A DNA stretch of 64,000 nt from Mycolicibacter algericus DSM 45454 (GCF_002086455.1 NZ_MVHC01000008.1:99574-163573); one strand, 5' to 3'; numbered from the stretch's first letter, positions 34,864 to 46,221 are shown. Translations and numbers: made by a program. Notes: generated by a model not told the origin, from the sequence alone.

Positions 34864-35613
34864 CTATTTGGCGCCCTGGCTGGCCACCGCGGCCGCTCCG
34901 GCGGCGGCCGCCTCCGGGTCCAGGTAAACGCCGCCGGCCAGCTTCGGGCGCAGCTCGGAGTCCAGGTCATAACGCAGCGGGATGCCCGTGGGGATGTTCA
35001 AGCCCACCACCGCCTCATCCGACATGCCGTCGAGGTACTTCACCAGGGCCCGCAACGAGTTGCCGTGCGCCGCGATCAGCACGGTCTTACCCGAGCGCAG
35101 CTCCGGGATGATGACGTCGGTGTAGTAGGGCAGGAAACGCGCCACCACGTCGGCCAGGCATTCGGTCAGCGGGCCGCCGCCGATGTCGGCGTAGCGGGAG
35201 TCGGTGTCCTGGCTGTAGCGGCTGCCGGGCTCGATCGGCGGCGGCGGGGTGTCGTAGCTGCGCCGCCACGTCATGAACTGCTCGTCGCCGTAGCGGGCCT
35301 TGGTCGCGGCCTTGTCCAGGCCCTGCAACGCGCCGTAGTGGCGTTCGTTGAGCCGCCAGGTGCGGTGCACGCCGATCCAGTGCCGGTCGGCCGCGTCCAG
35401 TGCCAGGTTGGCGGTGGTGATCGCCCGGCGCAATAGCGAGGTGTAGACCACGTCGGGCAGCAGGTCGTGCTCGACGAGCAGGTGACCGGCGCGCACCGCC
35501 TCGGTGCGGCCCTTGTCGGTCAGATTGACGTCCATCCAGCCGGTGAACTGGTTGCTGGCGTTCCATTCGCTCTCACCATGGCGCAGCAGCACCAGCGTGG
35601 CAGTGTCAGACAT
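34864..35613 (-). CDS. gpm1: Phosphoglycerate mutase (2,3-bisphosphoglycerate-dependent)
   Basis: 249 residues, the standard length. [12 protein letters not shown] carries the phospho-His, and [16 protein letters not shown] carries the second catalytic His; [15 protein letters not shown] is also diagnostic. It interconverts 3- and 2-phosphoglycerate in glycolysis and gluconeogenesis. It precedes senX3 in the same direction, as in M. tuberculosis. The LysE-like Rv0488 found next to it there is absent: only 28 bases separate it from the YbjN-like gene. Confidence 0.96.
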   Translation of the reverse strand: MSDTATLVLLRHGESEWNASNQFTGWMDVNLTDKGRTEAVRAGHLLVEHDLLPDVVYTSLLRRAITTANLALDAADRHWIGVHRTWRLNERHYGALQGLDKAATKARYGDEQFMTWRRSYDTPPPPIEPGSRYSQDTDSRYADIGGGPLTECLADVVARFLPYYTDVIIPELRSGKTVLIAAHGNSLRALVKYLDGMSDEAVVGLNIPTGIPLRYDLDSELRPKLAGGVYLDPEAAAAGAAAVASQGAK

Positions 35614-35641
35614 GCCGGTCAGTGTCTCACGGGCCCCGGGG

Positions 35642-36202
35642 TCACTCGTCGTCGTCCTTGTCCTCGTCGTTCTCGTCGTCCGGGTCGTCCTGGTCGATCA
35701 AATGCTCGAAGGCCCGCAGGTTCTTCAGCGACTGCCCGGTGGAGACCCGCCACTCCCACTCCTTCTGGATGGAGGAGGCGAATCCCAACTCCAGCAAGGT
35801 GTTGAAGTCGAAGTCGACGGCTTCGAGCACCTGGCCGAGCACCCGGTCGATCTCCTCCGGGCTCACCGTGGCCAGCGCCATCCGGCCGACCAGGTAGATG
35901 TCGCCGAGGTTGTCCAGCGTGTAGGCCACCCCGTAGAGCCGGCGGTTGCGCTTGAGCAGGAACCGGTAGACCCCGGCATGGTTCTCGTCGGGCTTGCGGC
36001 AGACGAACGCCTCGACGCGCACGGAGTGTTCCCCGATGCTGAGGATCGTGTTGGTCTTGAGCTTGCGCTCGCCGGGCAGTTCGACGACCAGCCCGGGCAG
36101 CCCGCCATGCGCGCCCGGAACCGGCGAATAGCTCAGCTCGGCCGCGGTCAGGGTCTCTTCGATGAGCCGGCGGACCTTGCCGGGGTTCACGCCGGGGTTC
36201 AC
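35642..36202 (-). CDS. YbjN-domain protein (Rv0487 type)
   Basis: About 186 residues. GTG 36202 overlaps the mshA stop as GTGA, and a second GTG at 36190 follows because VNPG is duplicated; either may be used. The YbjN/CesT-like core has [20 protein letters not shown] and [18 protein letters not shown]. The last 20 residues are almost all Asp/Glu. The family is chaperone-like, with no defined enzyme activity. Coupling to mshA is conserved in mycobacteria, but a role in mycothiol synthesis is not shown. Confidence 0.8.
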   Translation of the reverse strand: MNPGVNPGKVRRLIEETLTAAELSYSPVPGAHGGLPGLVVELPGERKLKTNTILSIGEHSVRVEAFVCRKPDENHAGVYRFLLKRNRRLYGVAYTLDNLGDIYLVGRMALATVSPEEIDRVLGQVLEAVDFDFNTLLELGFASSIQKEWEWRVSTGQSLKNLRAFEHLIDQDDPDDENDEDKDDDE

Positions 36203-37527
36203 GCCCGCGCCCCCTTCCGCGCCGGCCAGCGCCTGGGCCGGCGTGCCGCACCGACCACCCGCATGCGCTCGCCGCGCGCCGCGGCGAAGTCTTCGATCGC
36301 GTTGGTGTAGCTGGCCAGCTGGGCGTCCACGGTGCGCTCCCAGGAGAACGTCGCCGCGTGGGCGACCGCGGCCCGGCGCATCGCCCAGCCGCGGGGCCCG
36401 GAACCCAGCCGCAGCAGGCCGCCGATCGCGCTCGACCACGCCTCGATGCCGTGTCCGGCGACCAGCGTCCCGGTGACGCCGTCGCGCACCGCCACCGGCA
36501 ACCCGCCGACGGCCGCGGCTACCACCGGCGTCCCGCAGGCCTGCGCTTCCAGGGCGACCAGGCCGAATGATTCGGAGTAGCTCGGCACCGCCACCAGATC
36601 GGCCGCCCGGAACAACGCGGCCAGATTCCCCCGGGACTGCGGCGGCAAGAACGTCACGCGATCGCTGATACCCAGGTCGGCGGCCAGCCGAACCAGCCCG
36701 CCGGGTGCGGCCAGCCCGCTGCTGCCCGACGGGCCGCCGGCCACCACCACGCGCACCCCGGGCAGCTCGGCCGCCGCCCGCAGCAGAATATCGGGGGCCT
36801 TGAGCGGCTGGATGCGGCCGACGAAGGCCACGATCGGCTCGTCGGGCGACAGTCCCAGCGCGGCGCGGGCCTGCCGCTTGTCTCCCGGGCGGAAGACCTC
36901 CAGATCGACGCCGGGGTGGGCGACATCGATGCCGGCGGGGTCGGCGCCGTGCAGCGCGACTAGTTGGTCTGCTTCGTCCTCGGTGTTGACGATCAACCGG
37001 TCCGCCTCGTCGACGACCTGTTGCTCGCCGACCGAGCGCATCGGCGGTTCCGGGCTGTCCCCGGCGGCCAGGGCCGCGTTCTTCACCCCGGCCAGGGTGT
37101 GCGCGGTGTGCACCAGCGGCACCGCCCAGCGGTCGGCGGCCAGCCAGCCGACCTGGCCGGAGAGCCAATAGTGCGAATGCACCACGTCGTAGTAGCCGGG
37201 CTCGTGGGCGGCCTCGGCGCGCAGCACCCCCGCGGCGAACGCGCACAACTGGGTGGGCAGGTCGTTCTTGTCCAGGCCTTCGAACGGGCCGGCCACCACG
37301 TTGCGCACCAGCACGCCGGGGGCGACATGGGCCACCGGCGGATCGGCCGACGACGTGGCGCGGGTGAAGACCTCCACGTCGACCCCGCGGCGGGCCAGGT
37401 GCAGCGCGCTCTGCAACACGTAGACGTTCATCCCGCCGGCATCGCCCGTGCCGGGCTGAGCCAGTGGCGAGGTGTGTACCGACAGCACCGCTACCCGGCG
37501 CACATCAGATCCGAATCCACGCCCCAC
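36199..37527 (-). CDS. mshA: Glycosyltransferase MshA (mycothiol synthesis)
   Basis: About 442 residues from GTG 37527; the longer frame from 37623 overlaps the ROK-like gene. The GT4 fold is clear: [20 protein letters not shown] near the start, [28 protein letters not shown] and the nucleotide-sugar E-x7-E block [17 protein letters not shown]. MshA joins UDP-GlcNAc to inositol 3-phosphate, the first step of mycothiol. The start is weak by ribosome site and could be GTG 37503. The gene lies between the ROK-like and YbjN-like genes. Confidence 0.93.
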   Translation of the reverse strand: MGRGFGSDVRRVAVLSVHTSPLAQPGTGDAGGMNVYVLQSALHLARRGVDVEVFTRATSSADPPVAHVAPGVLVRNVVAGPFEGLDKNDLPTQLCAFAAGVLRAEAAHEPGYYDVVHSHYWLSGQVGWLAADRWAVPLVHTAHTLAGVKNAALAAGDSPEPPMRSVGEQQVVDEADRLIVNTEDEADQLVALHGADPAGIDVAHPGVDLEVFRPGDKRQARAALGLSPDEPIVAFVGRIQPLKAPDILLRAAAELPGVRVVVAGGPSGSSGLAAPGGLVRLAADLGISDRVTFLPPQSRGNLAALFRAADLVAVPSYSESFGLVALEAQACGTPVVAAAVGGLPVAVRDGVTGTLVAGHGIEAWSSAIGGLLRLGSGPRGWAMRRAAVAHAATFSWERTVDAQLASYTNAIEDFAAARGERMRVVGAARRPRRWPARKGARA

Positions 37528-37549
37528 CCCGTCATCTTTACAGTTCTGC

Positions 37550-38818
37550 TCAGGCGGGCACTTCCGGGACCGCCGGTACGGCGGGTCCACGCGAGCGGCG
37601 CATCGCGCCGACCGGATCGGCATACAGCCCGCCCAGCGACACCGTACCGGCGCCGGCTTCCTGGACCCGGTTGCCGAACGCGGTGACGCGGATGGTGCGT
37701 CCCGACAGCACCGATCGCTCCGCGACGGCCCGCTCCACCTCGGCGATGCCTTCCGGGTATTCGGTGAAGCCCTGGCCCCCGACCACCAGGTCGTCCGGGT
37801 TGAGAACGTCGCGCAGCAACGCCACGGCCTCGCCGAGCGCCCGGGCCCGTTCGGTCAGCAGCGCCCTCGCCCGCTCGTCGCCGGCCCGCGCCTCCCGCAC
37901 CAGGCCGGTCACCGCGGCCGACGCGGCGCCGGTTCCGCCGGGCAGGATCCGCAGCCGACGGGCCGCGGCCAGCACCGCCTCGTCGCTGACGGTGGATTCC
38001 AGCTGCCCGGAGCCACCGAGCAACTCCGAGGACACCGGCAGGCCGGCGATGGTGCCCGGACCACTGGCCGGGCTGTGCACCCGGCCGCCGATCACCAGTG
38101 CGTAGCCGACCGTCTCACGCGCGTACACGTAGAGGCTGGTGGAGCTGTCCGCCACCGGGCGCCGCACCCCCAGCAGCAATTCGGCGCCGGCCATCGCGTC
38201 GACGTGCGAGGCCACCGACACCGGCAGGCGCAGTTCCTCGGCCAGCACCGGCCCGACCGGTGCGGCCGTCCAGCCCAGCCTCGGGTGATCGACGTAGCCG
38301 GTGGCGCGGTCCACCGCCCCACCGGTCGCCACCCCGACCCACAACGGCCGGCGCTTGCCCCAGCGGGTCAGATACCGGCGGGCACTGGCGGCCAGTGACG
38401 CCAGCGCCGGCGCCGCGCCGTTGGCCGGGGTGGGGATCTCGACGACGTCGAGGGTGCGGCCCAGCAGGTCGGTGGCCACGATGCTGGTTGTCTTCGCCCC
38501 GATGTGCAGGCCCAGCGCCAGGAACGGCTCGTGATTGACCACCACCGGCCGGCGCGGTCGTCCGATCGCCCCGGAGGTCGCCAGGTCGGCGCGCTCAAGC
38601 AGCAGCCCGGCCTCCAGCAATGCACTGACCTGGCGATTGACGGTGGCGACGCTCAGTGAGGTGGCACCGGCGATGGCCTCGCGCGCGATCGGGCCGCCCT
38701 GGCGGACGGCGGCGAAAACCGCGGCGCCTGCGGTGTCCGGCAAGTGCAGCGACGGAGCCACCACGCGCGGATGCGAGCGGAGGCGGTGATGAGAGACGGA
38801 GGTGAGGGAGGTGCGCAC
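37550..38818 (-). CDS. ROK-family regulator (Rv0485 type)
   Basis: About 422 residues from GTG 38818 (AAGGA upstream); the frame is open to 38890. An N-terminal winged helix ([20 protein letters not shown]) precedes the ROK fold: [33 protein letters not shown] and [17 protein letters not shown]. The classic ROK zinc-binding cysteine cluster is not visible. Residues match M. tuberculosis Rv0485, a regulator linked to the pe13/ppe18 genes. It is the first gene of the leftward mshA group and is divergent from the SDR at 39097. Confidence 0.88.
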   Translation of the reverse strand: MRTSLTSVSHHRLRSHPRVVAPSLHLPDTAGAAVFAAVRQGGPIAREAIAGATSLSVATVNRQVSALLEAGLLLERADLATSGAIGRPRRPVVVNHEPFLALGLHIGAKTTSIVATDLLGRTLDVVEIPTPANGAAPALASLAASARRYLTRWGKRRPLWVGVATGGAVDRATGYVDHPRLGWTAAPVGPVLAEELRLPVSVASHVDAMAGAELLLGVRRPVADSSTSLYVYARETVGYALVIGGRVHSPASGPGTIAGLPVSSELLGGSGQLESTVSDEAVLAAARRLRILPGGTGAASAAVTGLVREARAGDERARALLTERARALGEAVALLRDVLNPDDLVVGGQGFTEYPEGIAEVERAVAERSVLSGRTIRVTAFGNRVQEAGAGTVSLGGLYADPVGAMRRSRGPAVPAVPEVPA

Positions 38819-39096
38819 GCTGTGGTCCTTGTCTACAAGAGTCCGATGGGGGCTGGCTGCAGCTGAGACCCGGCGAACTCTCTCCTCCAAGGAGCGCTAC
38901 TCGCAGCAGGTCAAGCGCAGCAACATGCGCGGCGACAACACGCGCCGTGGGCGAGCGAACAGACCGCTGTCAGATAGCGGGCACTGCGGTACATAGCCGG
39001 AAAATGTATCACGATCGCCCACGGCGGGCCGACGGCACTGTTATTGACGGATTGGCAAATTCCAAGTGTTCCCGCGCAGCTCCTAAAGTTGGAGCA

Positions 39097-39891
39097 ATGA
39101 CGGAATCTCATCAGCACGCCGCGCAACGAATCGCCGTGGTCACCGGAGCGAGCTCGGGGATCGGCGAAGCGACAGCGAGAACCCTTGCCGGGCAAGGTTT
39201 TCACGTGATCGCCGTGGCCCGGCGGGCCGACCGGATCACCGCGTTGGCGCAGCAGATCGGCGGTACCGCGGTCGTTGCCGACGTCGCCGATCAGGCCGCG
39301 GTCGCCGCGCTGGCCGAGGAGTGCGACCGGGTCTGCGACTCACTCTCGGGCTCGATCAACGTGCTGGTCAACAACGCCGGCGGCGCCCTGGGCCTGGCCC
39401 CGGTCAGCGAGGCGGACCTCGATCACTGGCGGTGGATGTGGGAGACCAACGTACTGGGCACGCTGCAGGTGACGCGCGCACTGCTACCGAAACTGATCGA
39501 CTCCGGCGACGGCCTGATCGTCACCGTCACCTCGATCGCGGCATTCGAGATCTACGACGGCGGCGCCGGCTACACCGCCGCCAAACACGCCCAGAGTGCG
39601 CTGCACCGCACGCTACGCGGCGAACTGTTGGGAAAACCGGTGCGGCTCACCGAGATCGCCCCCGGCATGGTGGAAACCGAGTTCTCGCTGGTGCGCTTCG
39701 ACGGTGATCGCGAGCGCGCCGACGCGGTGTATGCGGGCCTGACTCCGCTGACCGCCGCCGACATCGCCGACGTGATCGGATTCGTGGCCTCCCGGCCCCC
39801 GCACGTCGACCTGGACCAGATCGTGATCCGCCCGCGCGATCAGGCCTCCGCAACCAGGAAGGTGACACGGGCTAGCCGCCGGGCCGAGTAG
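39097..39891 (+). CDS. Classical SDR oxidoreductase (Rv0484c type)
   Basis: 264 residues from ATG 39097 with GGAG just upstream. Motifs: [27 protein letters not shown], Ser in [10 protein letters not shown] and YTAAK. These show an active NAD(P)-dependent dehydrogenase of the YdfG-like type acting on hydroxy acids or similar substrates; the true substrate is unknown. Its end overlaps the convergent L,D-transpeptidase gene by 20 bases. Confidence 0.88.
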   Translation: MTESHQHAAQRIAVVTGASSGIGEATARTLAGQGFHVIAVARRADRITALAQQIGGTAVVADVADQAAVAALAEECDRVCDSLSGSINVLVNNAGGALGLAPVSEADLDHWRWMWETNVLGTLQVTRALLPKLIDSGDGLIVTVTSIAAFEIYDGGAGYTAAKHAQSALHRTLRGELLGKPVRLTEIAPGMVETEFSLVRFDGDRERADAVYAGLTPLTAADIADVIGFVASRPPHVDLDQIVIRPRDQASATRKVTRASRRAE

Positions 39892-41176
39892 TCGGCGCCG
39901 TCGTCGTGGGTGTCGTGGGGGTACCCGACAGCGTCGGGGCGTCGGTCGGGGTGGCCGGGGCGGTGCTGGGCAGCGAAGTGCGCGGCGGCCCGGAAGACGA
40001 CGGGGCCGACAGCTCGGACATTGAGACCCAGGTGTCCCAATCCACCGCCCAGTCCCAGATGTCACCGTCGGCGTAGGACAGCTGGATCGAACTGCCGGTC
40101 ACCTCGACCGGGTCGCCGTAGATGGCGCTGTGGAAGTACTGCTCGGCGTCCTCGGTCGACAAGTTGATGCACCCGTTGGTGACGTTGGTGTTGCCCTGGG
40201 CGCCCGCGCTGGCCGGGTTGGCGTGAATGAACTCGCCGTTGTTGGAGATCCGGACCGCCCACCGCTCATGGATGTTGTGGTAGCCGGCGGCCGGGTTGGA
40301 CATGTAGAAGTCGGCGTATTTCTCGGTGACCACGTGGATGCCGTTGCGCGTGACGTTGCGGGCCTGGTCGCCTTCGCCGTAGCTGCACGGGAAATCCATG
40401 ATGACGCCCTCGTCGCGCTCCACCCGGATACGGTGCGAGGAGATTTCGGCCTTCACCACCTGGCGCCGTCCGATCGAGAATTGCAGCGACATGTCCTGGG
40501 CGCCGTAGGCGCCGTCGCCGAACGCCAGGCCGTAGAGCTTGGCGTCGACGTTGACCGTGGTGCCGGCCGGGAAGTAGTCGCGGCTGCGCCAGTGCACCCG
40601 GGCGCCCTGCACCTCGTCGGGCAGCCAGGCCCAGCTGCCCTCCACCGGCGGCTCGGTGGTGATGGTCAGGGCCCGCTCGACGGCCGCCTTGTCGCTGATC
40701 GGCCCGTCGAACTGCAGGATTACCGGCGCCGCGACGCCGACCGTCTGCCCGTCGGCCAACTGGAAGCCGCCGTCGATGATCGCACTCGGGGTCACCGTGG
40801 TGACCGTGCCGGCGACCGGCACGGCGTTGCCGTCGTGGCCCACCACCGACCCACTCCAGGTGTAGACGGCGTCATAGCCCAACGGCTCGGTGACGGTGTA
40901 GCGGGTGCGGTCCCGGTTGAAGGTTCCGGACAGCACCTTGCCCGCCGGGCTGGTCAGTGCCGCCCGCTGGAACCAGCCGTCGGAGACCGTGACGGTGATC
41001 TCGGCCGTCGGCAGCACGTCGGTCTGGCCGACGGGGGGCTCGAAGGACAGGGCGGGCGCCGCCGGCGGCGCGTTATCGGCGCTGTTGCCGGCCCGGCCGA
41101 AACAACCCGCCAACGCCTGCGGCGCCAGCACACCGGCCGCCAGCGCAGCCAGAGCCTTCCGCCGGGTCACGTTCAC
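39872..41176 (-). CDS. lprQ: L,D-transpeptidase lipoprotein, LdtMt5/LprQ type
   Basis: About 434 residues. The signal peptide [15 protein letters not shown] ends in lipobox LAGC; its paired Arg suggests possible Tat export. Two Ig-like domains ([33 protein letters not shown]) lead to the YkuD domain with [10 protein letters not shown] and the catalytic Cys in [11 protein letters not shown] Thr/Pro-rich tail of about 45 residues follows. It forms 3-3 crosslinks in peptidoglycan. GTG 41176 is chosen because it begins the signal sequence; murB lies 48 bases upstream in the same direction. Confidence 0.92.
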   Translation of the reverse strand: MNVTRRKALAALAAGVLAPQALAGCFGRAGNSADNAPPAAPALSFEPPVGQTDVLPTAEITVTVSDGWFQRAALTSPAGKVLSGTFNRDRTRYTVTEPLGYDAVYTWSGSVVGHDGNAVPVAGTVTTVTPSAIIDGGFQLADGQTVGVAAPVILQFDGPISDKAAVERALTITTEPPVEGSWAWLPDEVQGARVHWRSRDYFPAGTTVNVDAKLYGLAFGDGAYGAQDMSLQFSIGRRQVVKAEISSHRIRVERDEGVIMDFPCSYGEGDQARNVTRNGIHVVTEKYADFYMSNPAAGYHNIHERWAVRISNNGEFIHANPASAGAQGNTNVTNGCINLSTEDAEQYFHSAIYGDPVEVTGSSIQLSYADGDIWDWAVDWDTWVSMSELSAPSSSGPPRTSLPSTAPATPTDAPTLSGTPTTPTTTAPTTRPGG

Positions 41177-41224
41177 GCCATCCCAAGATACCGGCCGGGA
41201 CCGCCTGACCACCTGCGATGTTGA

Positions 41225-42283
41225 TTACAGCGCGCAACCCACCAGCACCGGCTCCGGGTGCAAGATGATGCCGAACGTGTCGTGGACCCCGTCGCGCACG
41301 GTGCGCGCCAGGCTCAGCACGTCGCCGGTAGTGGCCCCGCCCCGGTTGGTCAGCGCCAGCGCATGCTTGCTGGACAATCGGGCGACCGCGCCCTCGCCCG
41401 GATAGCCCTTGCCGAATCCGGCGCGCTCCACCAGCCAGCCGGCCGCCAGCTTCACCCCGCCGGGCGCGTCCCAGTGCGGAACCGGGCCGGCCTGAGATTC
41501 AGCGATCTGACGGTAGGAATCATGGGGCACAACGGGGTTGGTGAAGAACGAGCCCACACTCCAGGTGTCGTGGTCAGCCGCGTCAAGCACCATGCCTTTG
41601 GCGGACCGCAGCGCAAGCACCGCGGCGCGTACCGCGGCCGGGTCGGCCCGGTCGCCGTCGCCGGCGCCCAACGCGGTGGCCAGCTCGCCGTAGCGCAGCG
41701 GCGCGCTGCGCCCGGCGGGATCGAGCTCGAATTCCACCTCCAGCACCACGGCGGCATCCGAGTGCTTCAGCACGCTGGTGCGGTAGCCGAAGTTCAACTC
41801 CGCGGGCGGTGTCCAGCGCACGATGCCGGTACTGCGGTCCAGCAACAGCACCCGGGTCAAGGTGTCGGCGACCTCCGCGCCGTAGGCCCCGACGTTCTGC
41901 ACCGGGGTCGCCCCGGCAGATCCGGGGATACCCGACAGGCACTCCAGGCCTCCCAGCCCGGCGGCGACCGCGGCGGCGACCACGTCGTCCCAGATCGCGC
42001 CGGCCTGGGCCCGCAGCAGATTGCCCTCGATCTCGATGCCGTCGCTGGCCAGCAGCACCACGGTCAGGTCGGTCAGGTCGTCGGCGATCACCACATTGGA
42101 GCCGCCGGACAGCAGCAGCGGGCGGCCGCCGTCGCGGTCCAGGGCGGCCAAGGTCGCCACGATCTGCTCGGTATCGGCGCAGCTGATGACGCGTCGGGCG
42201 ACCGGCCCGACTCGCAGGGTGGTCAACGGCGCCAACGGCACCGCCTCGGCGACACGCGCGCCCGCGAACTCGGAACCCGCCAC
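41225..42283 (-). CDS. murB: UDP-N-acetylenolpyruvoylglucosamine reductase
   Basis: 352 residues from GTG 42283. The FAD-binding part has [27 protein letters not shown] and [19 protein letters not shown]; the catalytic Ser is in [11 protein letters not shown], and Glu lies in [11 protein letters not shown]. It completes UDP-MurNAc synthesis with NADPH. Its place next to the L,D-transpeptidase gene makes a two-gene cell-wall unit. Confidence 0.96.
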   Translation of the reverse strand: MAGSEFAGARVAEAVPLAPLTTLRVGPVARRVISCADTEQIVATLAALDRDGGRPLLLSGGSNVVIADDLTDLTVVLLASDGIEIEGNLLRAQAGAIWDDVVAAAVAAGLGGLECLSGIPGSAGATPVQNVGAYGAEVADTLTRVLLLDRSTGIVRWTPPAELNFGYRTSVLKHSDAAVVLEVEFELDPAGRSAPLRYGELATALGAGDGDRADPAAVRAAVLALRSAKGMVLDAADHDTWSVGSFFTNPVVPHDSYRQIAESQAGPVPHWDAPGGVKLAAGWLVERAGFGKGYPGEGAVARLSSKHALALTNRGGATTGDVLSLARTVRDGVHDTFGIILHPEPVLVGCAL

Positions 42284-42309
42284 GGCCGGTAACGGTAGCG
42301 TGACCAGCT

Positions 42310-42831
42310 ATGCCGCGTACATTCACGCTCTCCGCGCAGTATCCGGCGGGCGTCGAACTGGTGTATGCCGCATTCGCCGAGGAGCGGTACTGGCTGGCCC
42401 GACTCGCCGATTCCGGCGCCGACACGGTGGCGCTGGAGTCGATGGCCGTCGACGCCGACGGCGGCGTCGACGTGGTCACCACGCAGGGCATTCACCGGGA
42501 CAAGCTGCCCGCGCTGGCGGCGCAGTTCCACCCCGGCAACCTGAATGTGACACGCCACGAGATGTGGCGCCCGGTACGTGACGGCAGGGCGCGCGCGGAG
42601 GTCACCGGCAAGATCGTCGGCGCGCCGGCCAAACTGTCCGGGGAGGCGGCCCTCGAACCGGCCGGAGGGGGCTGTGAGCTGACGCTGACCGCGACGGTGC
42701 AGGTCGACATCCCGCTGGTGGGCGGCAAGATCGAAAGCTTCATCGGCGCCCAGCTGGCCGAGCTGGTGGCCGCCGAGCAACGGTTCACCTCGACGTGGCT
42801 GCGCCAGGGCGGCGCGCCCCGGCCGGAATAA
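42310..42831 (+). CDS. DUF2505 protein (Rv0481c type)
   Basis: 173 residues. The N-terminal FTLSAQYPAGVELVYAAFAE and the late VGGKIESFIGAQLAELVAAE are typical of DUF2505, a START/SRPBCC-like fold that may bind a hydrophobic ligand. It is divergent from murB with 26 bases between the starts. The nitrilase gene follows after 9 bases, so an operon of four rightward genes (42310-45479) is likely. Confidence 0.85.
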   Translation: MPRTFTLSAQYPAGVELVYAAFAEERYWLARLADSGADTVALESMAVDADGGVDVVTTQGIHRDKLPALAAQFHPGNLNVTRHEMWRPVRDGRARAEVTGKIVGAPAKLSGEAALEPAGGGCELTLTATVQVDIPLVGGKIESFIGAQLAELVAAEQRFTSTWLRQGGAPRPE

Positions 42832-42840
42832 GCTGGCGCC

Positions 42841-43665
42841 ATGCGGATTGCGTGTGCGCAGATTCTGAGCGGCACCGACCCGGCCGCCAACCTGGAGCTG
42901 GTGGCCGACTACACCGAGCGCGCCGCCGGACAGGGCGCGCAGCTGGTGGTGTTCCCGGAAGCCGCGATGTGCCGGTTCGGAGTGCCGCTGGGCCCGGTCG
43001 CCGAACCGCTCGACGGGCTCTGGGCGACCGGGGTGCGCGAGATCGCCGACCGGGCCGGCGTCACCGTCATCGCGGGGATGTTCACCCCGGCCGACGACGG
43101 GCGGGTCAGAAACACGCTGCTGGCCACCGGGCCCGGAACCGACTCGCACTATCACAAGGTTCACCTGTACGACGCGTTCGGTTTCACCGAATCACGCACG
43201 GTCGCACCGGGGTTCGATCCGGTGGTGATCGATGTCGAGGGCGTGGGCGTCGGCCTGTCCACCTGCTATGACATCCGGTTCCCGGCGCTGTACACCGAAC
43301 TCGCCGACCGCGGTGCGCAGCTGATCGCGGTGTGCGCGTCGTGGGGCGCGGGGCCGGGGAAGCTACGGCAGTGGGAACTGCTGGCGTGCGCCCGGGCGCT
43401 GGACTCGACCAGCTACGTCGCCGCCGTCGGGCAGGCCGACCCCGGCACCGCCGGGCCGGCGACCTCGTCGGGCGCACCGACCGGGGTGGGTCACAGCCTG
43501 GTCGCCTCCCCGTGGGGTGAGGCGGTGGCGTCGGCCGAGGCGGCCCCGCAACTGCTGGTCTGCGACATCGACCTCGACGTGGTCACCACGGCGCGCCGAA
43601 CGCTGGCCGTGCTGAGCAACCGTGCCGACTTCGTTCAGGTCGGTAAGGCAGAATCGCGCGGGTGA
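42841..43665 (+). CDS. Carbon-nitrogen hydrolase (nitrilase superfamily, Rv0480c type)
   Basis: 274 residues. The Glu-Lys-Cys triad is visible: Glu in LVVFPEAAM, Lys in HYHKVHLYD and Cys in LSTCYDIRFP. Related Nit-family proteins are omega-amidases or deaminated-glutathione amidases; the exact substrate cannot be read from sequence. The gene ends with a 4-base GTGA overlap with the LmeA-like gene. Confidence 0.88.
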   Translation: MRIACAQILSGTDPAANLELVADYTERAAGQGAQLVVFPEAAMCRFGVPLGPVAEPLDGLWATGVREIADRAGVTVIAGMFTPADDGRVRNTLLATGPGTDSHYHKVHLYDAFGFTESRTVAPGFDPVVIDVEGVGVGLSTCYDIRFPALYTELADRGAQLIAVCASWGAGPGKLRQWELLACARALDSTSYVAAVGQADPGTAGPATSSGAPTGVGHSLVASPWGEAVASAEAAPQLLVCDIDLDVVTTARRTLAVLSNRADFVQVGKAESRG

Positions 43666-44705
43666 GCAATCCGCCCGGACCTCCCCACGGCGACCAGTCA
43701 CCTTGGGCGCGCCCCAGCGGCCAGCCCGGTCAGCAGCCCGGCCAGGGCAAACCCCCGCCCCCGCCGGAGCCGTCCGCGTCACCGACCCGGCAGATGCCGG
43801 TCGGCGGGCAGCGTGACGAACCCACCACCCGGATTCCCAGCGCGCCCGCGGCACCCGCGCCGCCGCCACCGGGCCCGCCGCCGGCCGCGTCGCCGGTCTC
43901 ACCGCCACCGGCCGGTGAGGCGCCCACCACCGTCATCAAGACGCCGGCCGGCGGTCACCGGCCGGCCCGGTTGCTGCGCGATCCGCTGGCCCTGGTCCTG
44001 ATCTTCGTGACGGTGATCGCGCTGGCACTGGCCGGTTTGATCGGCGCGGAACTGATCGCCCGCCGGATCGCCGACAACAAGGTCGCCAAGGCCACCGAGT
44101 GCGTGGTGCACGACAAGGCCACGGTGTCGTTCGGGGTGACGCCGCCGTTCCTGTGGCAGCACTTCACCGGCAACTACACCAACATCTCCATCCACACCGC
44201 GGGCAACCAGGTCAAGGACGCCAAGCAGATGACGGCCGACCTGAACATCTCCGACGTCGACCTGCACGGCACCGGCGACTCCAAGGGCACCATCGGCGCC
44301 CTGGACGCCACCCTGACCTGGCCGTCCGCCGGTATCAAGGAGACCGTCCAGTCGATGGTCCCGCTGCTGGGCAACCTGGTCTCGGACCTGAAGACCAACG
44401 CCCAGGATGGCACCGTGGAGCTCAAGGGCGCGTTCGGCCTGGCCACCGTCGTGGTCAAGCCCGAGGTGGTCAACGGTGGCCTGTCGCTGAAGGTGCAGAA
44501 ACTCACCGGCCTGGGCGCGCTGACCCTGCCGCGGGAATCGATCCAGCCGGAGCTGGACCGATTCGCCCGGGAACTGACGAAGCGTTACCCGCTCGGCGTG
44601 CGGGCCGACAGCATCCAGGTCACCGACACCGGCGTGGTGGCGCGGTTCTCCAGCCGTGACGCCGCCATCCCGCGGAGCGACGACCCCTGCTTTGCCCACC
44701 TGTAA
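43662..44705 (+). CDS. DUF2993/LmeA-family membrane-anchored protein (Rv0479c type)
   Basis: 347 residues from GTG 43662. The first 100 residues are Pro-rich and cytoplasmic in style. A membrane helix follows (LALVLIFVTVIALALAGLIG), then a DUF2993 domain with NYTNISIHTAGNQV and VELKGAFGLATVVVKP. LmeA of M. smegmatis, a family member, binds phospholipid and is required for mannan elongation. This protein probably works at the outer face of the membrane. It is followed by a shorter paralogue. Confidence 0.85.
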   Translation: MSNPPGPPHGDQSPWARPSGQPGQQPGQGKPPPPPEPSASPTRQMPVGGQRDEPTTRIPSAPAAPAPPPPGPPPAASPVSPPPAGEAPTTVIKTPAGGHRPARLLRDPLALVLIFVTVIALALAGLIGAELIARRIADNKVAKATECVVHDKATVSFGVTPPFLWQHFTGNYTNISIHTAGNQVKDAKQMTADLNISDVDLHGTGDSKGTIGALDATLTWPSAGIKETVQSMVPLLGNLVSDLKTNAQDGTVELKGAFGLATVVVKPEVVNGGLSLKVQKLTGLGALTLPRESIQPELDRFARELTKRYPLGVRADSIQVTDTGVVARFSSRDAAIPRSDDPCFAHL

Positions 44706-44714
44706 CCTGCAGTG

Positions 44715-45479
44715 ATGAGCACATCCGGGGCAGCCAATCCCAAGCATCGGTTCACCGGCCTGCCGGCAGTGCTGCTGGCACTGACAGTGCTGCTGGTACT
44801 GGCGGTGGTCGCGCTGTTCGGCGGACAGGCCTATGCGACACACCGGGCCAAGAGCCTGGTCGCAGACGCGGTCCAGTGCGAAGCGGACGACAGCGCCACG
44901 GTGTCGTTCGCCTCCGATCCGCCGGTGCTGGCCCAGTACTTGCGGGGCGACTACCCGCACATCTCGGTGCAGACCGCCGGCAACCAGATCCGCAAAGCCA
45001 AGGGCATGCAGCTGGACCTGGACATCCGCGACGTCCACGTGCAGAAGAGCGCTGATTCCAAAGGCACCATCGGGTCGCTGGACGGCACCATCACCTGGCC
45101 GGCGGACGGCATCAAGCAGTCGATTCAGGATGTGGTCCCGGTGATCGGCAGCATCGTCACCGGCAAGGTCAGCACCGACCCGGCCGCCGGCACCGTCGAG
45201 CTCAAGGGCCTGCTCAACCGCGCCACCGTCAAGCCGCAGATCGTCGACAACGGGTTGCACCTGGAGGTGGTGGATCTGGAGGCGCTGGGCAAGGATCTGG
45301 ACAGCGAGACCGTGCAGCGCAACCTCGATGACCTCACCGGCAAGGTGACCGGCGACCTGCCGCTGGGGATCCACATCGATAGCTCGCAGGTCACCGATTC
45401 CGGTGTGGTGGTGAAGTTTTCGACGCGGAACGCCACCATCCCGGCGTCGTCGTCGAGTCAGTGCTTCGCGAGGCTGTAA
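44715..45479 (+). CDS. Second DUF2993/LmeA-family protein, tandem paralogue
   Basis: About 254 residues from ATG 44715 (GTG 44712 is also possible). It lacks the Pro-rich N-terminus, starts with a membrane helix (PAVLLALTVLLVLAVVALFG), and repeats the neighbour's pattern: ATVSFASDPPVLAQYL, ISVQTAGNQIRKAK, DSKGTIGSLDGTITWP and a C-terminal CFARL versus CFAHL. The likeness shows a local duplication. It begins 9 bases after the first gene, so the two proteins are made together and may be partners or specialised copies. Confidence 0.85.
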   Translation: MSTSGAANPKHRFTGLPAVLLALTVLLVLAVVALFGGQAYATHRAKSLVADAVQCEADDSATVSFASDPPVLAQYLRGDYPHISVQTAGNQIRKAKGMQLDLDIRDVHVQKSADSKGTIGSLDGTITWPADGIKQSIQDVVPVIGSIVTGKVSTDPAAGTVELKGLLNRATVKPQIVDNGLHLEVVDLEALGKDLDSETVQRNLDDLTGKVTGDLPLGIHIDSSQVTDSGVVVKFSTRNATIPASSSSQCFARL

Positions 45480-45537
45480 GCGCTGGCCTGATTACGGCGT
45501 CCCGCTGCGCCCGGCCCCGCCGCGCTTGCGAACGCCG

Positions 45538-46221
45538 TTAGCCCAGCCCGTCGAGCACCGCCCGGGTGCCCGACAGTCCCAGCCGGGTCGCCCCGGCATC
45601 CAGCATCGCCAGCGCATCGTCGGCGCTGCGGATGCCCCCGCTGGCCTTGACGCCGAGGCTGCCGCCGACGGTGTCGGCCATCAGCCTCACCGCGCGCACC
45701 GACGCCCCGCCGGTCGGGTGAAACCCGGTGGAGGTCTTGACGAAATCCGCGCCGGCGTCTGCGGCGGCACGGCAGGCGGCGACCAGCGTGGCCTCACCGG
45801 CCAACTCCAACAGCGCTGCGGACTCCACGATCACCTTGAGCACGGCGTCGGGCGCGGCGGCCCGCACCGTGCCGACGTCGGCGCCCACCGCGGCGAAATC
45901 GCCCGCCACCGCCGCGCCGACGTCGATGACCATGTCGATCTCGGCCGCCCCGGCCGCCACGGCCAACGCCGCGTCCTGCGCTTTGACCACCGGCAGATGC
46001 TTGCCGGACGGGAAGCCCGCGACCGCGGCGATCCGGACGCCGGCCGGGTTGGCCGCCGCGGCGATGGCCACCATCGACGGCGAGACGCACACCGCGGCGA
46101 CACCGAGTTCGGCGGCTTCGGCGACGAGGGCGACGACCTGCTGGGTGGTGGCTTCGGGCTTGAGCAGGGTGTGGTCGACCAGTTCGGCCACCCGGGCGCG
46201 GTCCCAGCGCTGAGCAGACAT
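45538..46221 (-). CDS. deoC: Deoxyribose-phosphate aldolase
   Basis: 227 residues. The Schiff-base Lys lies in [14 protein letters not shown], with the second Lys in [10 protein letters not shown] and the N-terminal [11 protein letters not shown]. It cleaves 2-deoxyribose 5-phosphate into acetaldehyde and glyceraldehyde 3-phosphate. Its ATG overlaps the upstream stop by one base (TGATG), which indicates translational coupling. Confidence 0.96.
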   Translation of the reverse strand: MSAQRWDRARVAELVDHTLLKPEATTQQVVALVAEAAELGVAAVCVSPSMVAIAAAANPAGVRIAAVAGFPSGKHLPVVKAQDAALAVAAGAAEIDMVIDVGAAVAGDFAAVGADVGTVRAAAPDAVLKVIVESAALLELAGEATLVAACRAAADAGADFVKTSTGFHPTGGASVRAVRLMADTVGGSLGVKASGGIRSADDALAMLDAGATRLGLSGTRAVLDGLG

